A stretch of 35,137 nucleotides of DNA from Chromera velia. Its lineage: Eukaryota > Sar > Chromeraceae. Where the stretch lies: assembly GCA_018398765.1 (NCBI GenBank), contig JAHBMJ010002238.1:7440-42576 (forward strand). Direction: 5' to 3'. Positions 28,801 through 35,137 of this stretch are shown here, one piece after another; position 1 is the first letter of the stretch; every line of letters begins with the position of its first letter. The notes beneath the pieces are model-generated. The model made no database searches and was not told the DNA's origin. It worked only from the letters and a program-made list of their open reading frames with translations. The position numbers were made by a program, and so were the translations under genes.

Positions 28801-30737
28801 AGGCGACTCAATCGCGACGGCCATTCGTGGGAGAGACACCAGCGCCAGCGTTCCCCCGAATTCATGTCTTGGCAACCAAAGGGGGGGAGCGGCAGCGGGA
28901 GGGTGCAGGGCAATGGAAAAGAACGGGCGGGAGACGAAAACGAGAAGGTGAGTGCAAATCAACACCAAGAGGACGGAGAATGCAGACGTCAGAGAAGAGA
29001 AAAAGAAGACCAGGCCAACCTTCAGGATATTGGAAGCACCCGACAGCTGGCGGAAGAAGCTCAGGGTCAAAAGTGTGCCGTCTTCGGGTCAAATATGTGT
29101 CGTCAAAAACGTGTCGATCGTATCCTCCGTTCTGAGGGATGAAATCCCCCTCAGAATCACACCCCACACGGTAAGAACAGAAGTCAGGGTCAACTTGCAG
29201 AAATCTGGGAATGCTTGTCAGAGAGGAATTGTGCGCTCTCCCACAGAAGTACCCTTCCGGACACCCGAAATACGCTCGGTTTGTCTTCCACGTCCCGTCA
29301 CCTGTCAACAGCCTTTCCCGGAGGAAGAGAGGTCCTTCGCAGTGAGGGCAGAACGAGCTGATGTTCATCTCTCTGTTCAATGCACAGTCCTCTTCTGCGG
29401 GCCGAACCCCTGCAAAATGTAACAGACGGAGCTCGTTTGAAAGAGGAGTCTGTGAACAGAACGAGAAAAGTGGGCCGACGCATTAGAGAGGAACATGGAA
29501 GCGCGACTCGAGAAGGAGAGTAGAGAGTGAAAAATGCTGACTAACCTGCGAGCTCGATCTTGAGGCTGAAAGGAAAAGCAGAGCGGTCTCTGTAGCCTGC
29601 TACACGGACGACAACGTCGGTACCCCCAAGCCCGACAAGTTGGATCTCCTGTCCGCGGTAGCCGAACGAATCCTCATTGGAGCAGTCTCTGCCCCGATCC
29701 ATGCAGAAGCAGCTAGATGGGTTCGTGCCACAGGTCGCACCAGACACAGCTCCCAAGTAGGAGTCGAACTGCAGTGAGCGAGGAGGCAACAGAGTGCCTG
29801 GGATATTCATGGACCGGAAGCACTGTAGCACATCTGAGAGAGTGAATGAGTGAGTGAGTGAGTGAGTGAGTGAGTGAGTGAGTGAGTGAGTGAGTGAATG
29901 AGTGAGTGAGTGAGTGAGTGAGTGAATGAGTGAGTGAGTGAGTGGGTGAGTGAGTGAGTGGGGGATGAGCTGCGACTTGATTTTACTCTTCCGAAGAGTG
30001 AGGGGATCTCATACGTCGTCCCCCACAGCAGTGACCGACCGTTGGATCGCTGCACGTGTCAACTGTGACATTCCATGTGCGATACGTTTCTGGAAGGCGA
30101 ATGGTGTACCAAACACCTGGCAACCGAGGAGCGGTACCGAGGCAAACGTGGTCCGGAAGAGCTGCGTCCTCGCTTCCCACTTTTCCTGGCAGGTTCCCGT
30201 CTGAGGTCACGCTCAGACGCACCCCGTCGCCCCAAAGCTGTGACGTCAGATTGATGGCATTCTCGAAAGTTCCTGAAATGCAGACACAACAATACGGGGG
30301 GAGGTGTCTGTCTTCAATGGCCTCACAGATGTGCCTCACTCACAGAGACGTCAGTGAGCCGTCTCCAAGAGAAAAGGTGCCCATACTGCTGACGCTACTC
30401 AGAAAAAGGATCGCAACCTGCAAGTACGCTCTACAAGGTAGTCGAAAGTGAACATCTCTGTGTAGCTTGCTGTTCCTCTTCTCTGACCGTTTGTAATTTG
30501 TCCCTCCTGTCGAGAGAAGCCTGCAGGGAGAGGAGACGGCACGGAGACAGCAGTGTGCATCGCCAAAGCGGAGAGAATTTGAGGTCCATGATGCCTCAAC
30601 GCCATGCAAGCAGAGATCAGACAAATGAAAAGAGACCAACCTGCCTCTCCGTCTGTCGACGACAAAGGAAGGTAAACGAGAAGAGCTGCCACAGCTCCAC
30701 TCTGCAAGACTGAGTGTAGTCCTCGACTTCTTTTCAT
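25810..30737 (-). CDS. Polytopic membrane protein with signal peptide and Cys-rich ectodomain (6 exons), paralog of the 31075-34221 gene
   Basis: Exons on the minus strand: 30737-30641, 30272-30015 (or to 30040), 29833-29546 (or from 29822), 29409-29020, 28779-26492, 26283-25810; phases fit (1264 or 1252 residues). It starts MKRSRGLHSVLQSGAVAALL, a good signal peptide. Exons 2-3 resemble a PPC-like beta domain (GVWYTIRLPE, TWNVTVDTC, QFDSYLGAVSG, VVVRVAGYRD). Exon 4 is Cys-rich with N-glycosylation sequons (NIS, NSS). A helix follows (TTFFVFLGSLTVLFAIITSF), then a hydrophilic loop and a membrane block starting LTLYFDDMPF and containing FVRRLLPRGFSRKEAEAIL. After that come a Cys-rich loop, another helix, a second extracytoplasmic-type loop and C-terminal helices. 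The last exon starts VLLVNPGSF and holds two helices. No known family assigned; a faint resemblance of the C-terminal helices to XK-related proteins is a guess. A receptor or cell-surface role is inferred only from topology. Confidence 0.75.
29841..29961. repeat. (GAGT)n microsatellite in intron 2 of the minus-strand membrane gene
   Basis: About 30 near-perfect GAGT units with occasional GAAT and GGGT. In the sense (minus) strand it reads (ACTC)n and ends 7 bases before the 3' splice site (CTCTCTCAG) of exon 3, so the microsatellite itself forms the pyrimidine tract. Confidence 0.97.
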
Positions 30738-31074
30738 TTCCGTGAGTCAGACTGACCAGATTTGAAGGGTCTGCAGAAAAAATGGTGCAGCGAGCAGCAC
30801 TTATACATGCCGATGGGTCTTTCTCCTCTGGATCCCCTGCTTTCCGAAGTCCACCAACTGCAAAAGCAATCCCTGCTGCAGGATCATGCAGTCCGTGCGA
30901 CTGCATGGACCCACCGTCACCCACGCCCGTGGCGCGCGCCGCCCGTTGCGCGCCGCCGCGCTGCGCCGCCATGCAGCCGATCATCGTTGTGCCATGCCAC
31001 TGGCAGTGGCTCTCGTGCAATAGCCACAGACGCACAGAGTTGATTCCAGCCTTTTGAACACAAACTAGAAGCAG
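30738..31074. promoter_or_regulatory. Shared divergent promoter region of the paralogous membrane genes
   Basis: Only 337 bases separate the two start codons (30737 on minus, 31075 on plus). The centre, about 30925-30985, is the most GC-rich stretch of the area, with clustered GCGCGC, CGCCGCC and GCGCCG. It should contain both 5' UTRs and a bidirectional promoter. No TATA element or defined site was found. Some frames stay open across it because of its composition; I do not consider them genes. Confidence 0.55.
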
Positions 31075-34000
31075 ATGCAGCAAGAGGACGACAGGAATCT
31101 CCGCAGGGGGGGCTCTGGCGCCAGTGGTGCTGGAGTCCTTGAGGAGACGGGAGGAGACGGAGACGCACACGGTCCGAAAGAACGGTGTAGTGCTCCAGAG
31201 GCAGAGGGTTCAGAGTCTCGGCAATATTTCTTCTTGCAGTTTGAGGCTCCCAGATTCCGTTTCTATGGGAGGAGTGTTCGGCTGATGCCCGTGCTTTACT
31301 TCGATGACCTTCCCCTTCCCGTATCGATGTCTTTTATGTTTTGGACCGTGGCACCATTCGCCGTCGGCATTTCACTTCTCATTGTTCCCGGCATACGAGA
31401 CTCTTCTCTTCAGGAAAGCGTGAGCGGCAATAGCTTGATTGAGGTTGCAGAAGGGCTAACTTTTGTTTTACAGGGAGTGGCAGTGCTGGCACAGCTAGGC
31501 AGTCTGCATGTTCTTTCCTTTCCAGCTCGTTCGTAGCCAGACTGACAGGGTGCTCTCCTGGCTGTCGCTTTTCAGTGCTTCTCTGAGTCTCGGTGCAATC
31601 ACCGGGATTGGGTTTGCGTCAATGGATGCGTCGGTGGGGATGGGAAGCATTTCGCAGCAGCTTATGAACGTGTCGCTGGGCGTCTTCTTCTGTGTTCCCG
31701 CCTTTGTGCGGCGGTCGCTCCCACGCGGCTTCACGCGAAAAGAGGCAGAGTGCATACTTGCGATAAGAGCAGTGCAAGACGGATGGGGTAGGGGAGATGA
31801 GAATGATGAAGGTGTAGAACTGTGTCCGGGCGCCGAAGAGGACTTAGAGGGAGGGGGGGAGGATGAGGGGAATGCCCTTCGTTCTGGTGCGGGTGTGTGT
31901 GGGTTCCGTCTCGTTTTTGCCACCTCTGCCATCCCCGAGGTCAATCGGGTGTGGTGGCACGGTGTAGACACTGATTCTGAGCCTCCAGCAGCACGTCTTA
32001 AGGATGGAGAGGGAAAGGGTGGGGAGGAGGGAGAGGTAGACGAAGCGAGCACGAAAAAGCTGGGGAAGTGTAGGAGATTTTGGGGAGGTGTCGGGAGGGT
32101 CGCGGGATTGGTAGGGGGGGCGTTGCAAGGTTTCTGTGTGTGTTGGTGGACAGTGTGGAGCTGCTGTCGCTCGCCGATTGCTGCCGCCGGTGCTCTTGAC
32201 TCCCGGCGTCTGCTTTTGGCCCTGATCACGTGCTTAGTTTTCCTCGACTTTACCTCTGACATTGCTGTCGGCGTGCAGCTCACAATGGCGGGGGTGTATG
32301 ACTGGAGCGAGAATCCTGTTGTTTTTGACGAGCAAGGGAGATCGGAGAGTTTCGGTCCTGCATTTTCCGATACTCCGATTCGTGCGGTATTTCGGGAAGA
32401 CGGCACGCTGTCCCACTATGAAGGCGTCTCAGTTTGGGACGATCGGTATGCAGACGCTCAGGCCGCGGGTGTGTACTTCAACCTCACGATTCCCCCTCCA
32501 CTGCCTGAGAGGGTGGCCTACGCCGACTGGCCTGCGTCTTTGCAAAGAGAGGCAAGGGAGGGGGGGTTTAATATATCCAAACGTTATGTGGAACTTCTGC
32601 TTGACGGGGTTCAGGAGCATCGTGAGTTTGTGACAGAGCGAGACTTCTTCCCGAAGAAGCAATTGCACAAATACCTCGACCTCGGGGACTTTGTCCTACT
32701 GCCACATTTGGCGGCCATGTCAGGCAGATTGTGGTTGGTAGGGCCTGGTTTGAGGATTCATGAAAGGAGAAGGGCAAGACACATCCTGCTTAAGAAAGTG
32801 GGGCGTAAGTCCCCTCAACCGCCTGGATGCTCGGAGGTGGAGTGGAAATATTTTTGGGATGATAGGATGAACGGGACGCGTCACCAATTTTACTCGGGAT
32901 TGCTGAACTCTAGCACTGCCATCACCAGTCCTTCTTGTCTTGTCGGAACGATTGGGGTTCAACACCTCCTCGAGTGTCCTGAGGGGTGTGGAACGCCGTG
33001 TAGCAGCCTGCTGAAATCATATCAGGCTGTGTCGGGGAAGCTCCTCTGCCCGATGGATCGAGTGGAAGATTTTCGGCCCTCATTCTGGTGTGGCATCGCA
33101 ATTTTGTTCCTCTCTTTGTTCGATATGCTGAACGTGGTTGTAGTACAGGTCAGGACAGTCACAAACTGTGTTACTTGTGTTATCTGGAAGGCGAGAGTTT
33201 GAAGGCGACGAAAAACGACTGTAATCGGAACGCGTGAATGTGCATGCACATACGGTAATGCATTCGTACTGTCGGGCCGGTTGGGCTATGCGTGACACAT
33301 CTCCCCCCCCAAAATGATGGCGGAGCTGCCACCAGTAGATCCCATGCACAGGACTTGTGATGAGACAATTCTGCACCAACATGTGAGTTCTTTCAAATTC
33401 CATCGATCGAAGCTTACCCAAGGGAATTCTCTGATGGGTCTTGGCCCATGTTTCTTTTTTCTTTCCCTTTTCGGGTCACTCTATGTCACTCTCACGCTTG
33501 TATCTCTCAAAATGCATTCGATGCGCTCTACGTGATTTCCTAGCAACAGGCCGGAACTGAGCTCGTGCTTGAGCACTTTCCAGTTTGCAGGTGATGCTCC
33601 CATCCGAGGAGAAGCGATCTTCTCTGAATTGCATCTCTTCCCTCACTGCAGGTGATGATGGTCAATGCGAAGTCGTTTAGGAAGTCCTGGCGTCGTTTCC
33701 TTCTTTCGTTCCTTCTCTCCCTGACGGAGGTCTTCATCCTCGCCCTCTCTCTCTATGGCTATCATATCGAAGACAATCAGGATATGAGCCGTGCCGCCCT
33801 CTACTTCTCTGTCGCGTCCACAGTCCTCATAGTCCTCTGGAAGAGCGTGCGAGTGCTTGCAACTCGATTAAATTTCTGCAAGCGCTGGCGCAAGCTCGAC
33901 GAGTTTCTCGAGAAAGAACCGCCAGAGTCTTTGCAGCCGCGCATTCCGTCTTCCAAGCAGAAGCAAAAGCAGGAGCGAGGGACTGTAGATCGCAGCAAGG

Positions 34001-34221
34001 GAGCACGCACGACGGGGAATTTGGGGGTGTCAACGCGAAGGACAGTGCTGCCAACAGCTCCCTCTTTTCAAGAATTTCGGGAACAGAGGTCACGCCTGGA
34101 GCTTGACCTAGAATTTGAAGAGAGCCGCGGTTCAAACCTCGCGGGCGGCTCGCCAGAGCACCATCACAGCCTATCACTGGCACTTCCACAGTCTGAAAAA
34201 GCAGAGCAAGGAGGAGGCTGA
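31075..34221 (+). CDS. Polytopic membrane protein, ectodomain-less paralog of the 25810-30737 gene
   Basis: Starts MQQEDDRNLRRGGSGASG at 31075. Exons: 31075-31419, 31526-33148, 33652-34221 (about 845 residues). The 106-nt intron (GTGAGC...TTTCCAG) is needed to change frame; see findings for a conflict. Hydrophobic segments begin with SMSFMFWTVAPFAVGISLLI after VLYFDDLPLP. FVRRSLPRGFTRKEAECIL follows the next helices. An acidic hydrophilic loop, then LLLALITCLVFLDFTSDIAV, precede a loop of about 260 residues with NLT, NIS and NGT sequons. Two C-terminal hydrophobic regions follow. The last exon starts VMMVNAKSFRKSW and is joined after VVVVQ by a phase-0 intron with donor GTCAGG, at the same place and with the same donor as in the minus-strand paralog. 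It has no signal peptide and no PPC-like or Cys-rich ectodomain. The tail is hydrophilic and Gln/Lys/Glu-rich. Function unknown. Confidence 0.72.
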
Positions 34222-35137
34222 CTAGGGGCCTGACAAGCTTGATATCTCTTTATAGCCGGTTGGGTGAACAAACTCGAGGAACAAACTACTTATGCATGCA
34301 CTACACTTTGCTATTGAATCAGTGCTAAGGTGACGATAGCTTCAACTAAACTTTGAAGTTACTGAGGCCGCGGCTACGTGGCTGCCCAGTGTCATTTGTG
34401 ATTCACTGTTTATCAAAATTCCTAGGAAAATTCATTGAATTGATTGATTGATTGTAAGGCTGAGAAAAGGTGCATAAGGTGCTGGTGCTGGTGCAAAAAC
34501 AAGTTTGCACCTTAAATCAGGTGCAAAACAGGTGCAAAATAAGGTGCACCATTTACCTTATGAAAGCTAGGTTTCCAGGGTTGATTTCTAGTATTCCTAA
34601 CGGCCAAAAGGCGCCTCAGTCAAGGCCTAAAAGCTTTTTATGATATAGATTTGCTACACTGATTTTTACTATGCGAAACAACTTAAAATATCACTAGAAA
34701 TATCAGTGAAAATGCGATAAAAGGCAAAAATAAAAAATAGAATAATTAAAGACTATATGTCTCTGACTGTCTCATGACTTTGGTCTCTTTCTGGGTCTCT
34801 TTTCTCAATTTAAGCAACGTTTTTCACCTGTCCAATGTTTAAATATGTTTAACGCCGTTTGCGTGCTGCACTGTAGTCCAGTTCTGTCTTTACGGTCCAT
34901 AAAACCTTCAAACTGCATGATCATGCCCCTTTGGAGCAAACTCATGAAGAAAACAACCACAAATGGTACGTTTTCATGAAAACAAAAAAGAAGAAAGAAT
35001 GAAATAAAAGAAGGTTTTTTTAAATTTACATTTCTTCTCTGAGCAAAGGCAAGCGAGGGCCTGATCTCAAGGCTCACGGCCCAGCCCCATCATACCCTAG
35101 TAGTAGCTCTCTTCTTCACTCACTCCCTAGCTTACCC
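34222..35137. other. AT-rich intergenic spacer
   Basis: No gene recognised. It contains a short TGAT repeat (about 34440-34454), the GGTGCAAA cluster described separately and AT-rich sequence with frequent stops. A 90-codon minus-strand frame at 34.8-35.1 kb is low in protein character. Confidence 0.5.
34469..34552. repeat. GGTGCAAA cluster with a hairpin
   Basis: The motif GGTGC, mostly GGTGCAAAA, occurs about six times in 84 bases and once as its reverse complement TTTGCACC. GGTGCAAA (34490-34497) and TTTGCACC (34504-34511) form a perfect 8-bp stem with a 6-base loop. Confidence 0.6.

Noticed and set aside
30762-31057. Plus-strand frames across the spacer between the two membrane genes
   Set aside because: They are Ala/Arg/Pro-rich low complexity from the GC-rich block, open in several frames, and end before the plus-strand start codon.
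31495-32406. 303-codon minus-strand frame opposite the plus-strand membrane gene
   Set aside because: The composition is low-complexity Ser/Pro/Thr, and the plus strand carries paralog-conserved motifs here.

Overview
This is a eukaryotic nuclear window. The genes are interrupted by canonical GT..AG introns with pyrimidine-rich 3' ends, introns and spacers are full of CT, GT and tetranucleotide microsatellites, and the spacers carry dispersed repeats and a minisatellite. A phosphodiesterase with six N-terminal membrane helices and a C-terminal HD-type catalytic domain is an architecture known from apicomplexans and their relatives. Together with the intron and repeat style this suggests a chromerid-like alveolate (Chromera velia would fit). 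The organism is an inference; no rRNA, tRNA or organellar marker is present to settle it.

Layout. 1-3.5 kb: an unrecognised basic, charged protein on the minus strand, divided by one in-frame TAA and flanked on both sides by copies of a 229-bp repeat. 3.5-8.4 kb: gene-poor repeat territory with an interspersed-repeat family, a minisatellite of about 38 bp (roughly 35 copies, 4.87-6.24 kb), a GTAACC/GGTTAC-rich block and an AT-rich island. 8.4-16.0 kb: a 12-exon plus-strand cyclic-nucleotide phosphodiesterase with every metal ligand present. 16.5-24.4 kb: a plus-strand gene with a divergent tubulin-tyrosine-ligase-like (ATP-grasp) domain; its 5' end is ambiguous, and its long first intron or upstream spacer carries the same repeat family as 3.9-4.4 kb. 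24.4-25.8 kb: AT-rich spacer. 25.8-34.2 kb: two paralogous polytopic membrane proteins transcribed away from each other from a 337-bp GC-rich spacer. The left one has a signal peptide and a Cys-rich ectodomain; the right one lacks the ectodomain. 34.2-35.1 kb: AT-rich spacer with a GGTGCAAA hairpin cluster.

The most interesting item is the divergent paralog pair: an apparently uncharacterised membrane family defined by an LYFDD(M/L)P motif, a FVRR-LPRGF-RKEAE-IL motif, a conserved phase-0 intron after a Gln and a two-helix C-terminal exon. One copy carries a secreted-type ectodomain and the other does not. Exon models were made by hand from splice consensus, phase and conserved motifs. Where alternatives exist they are given.
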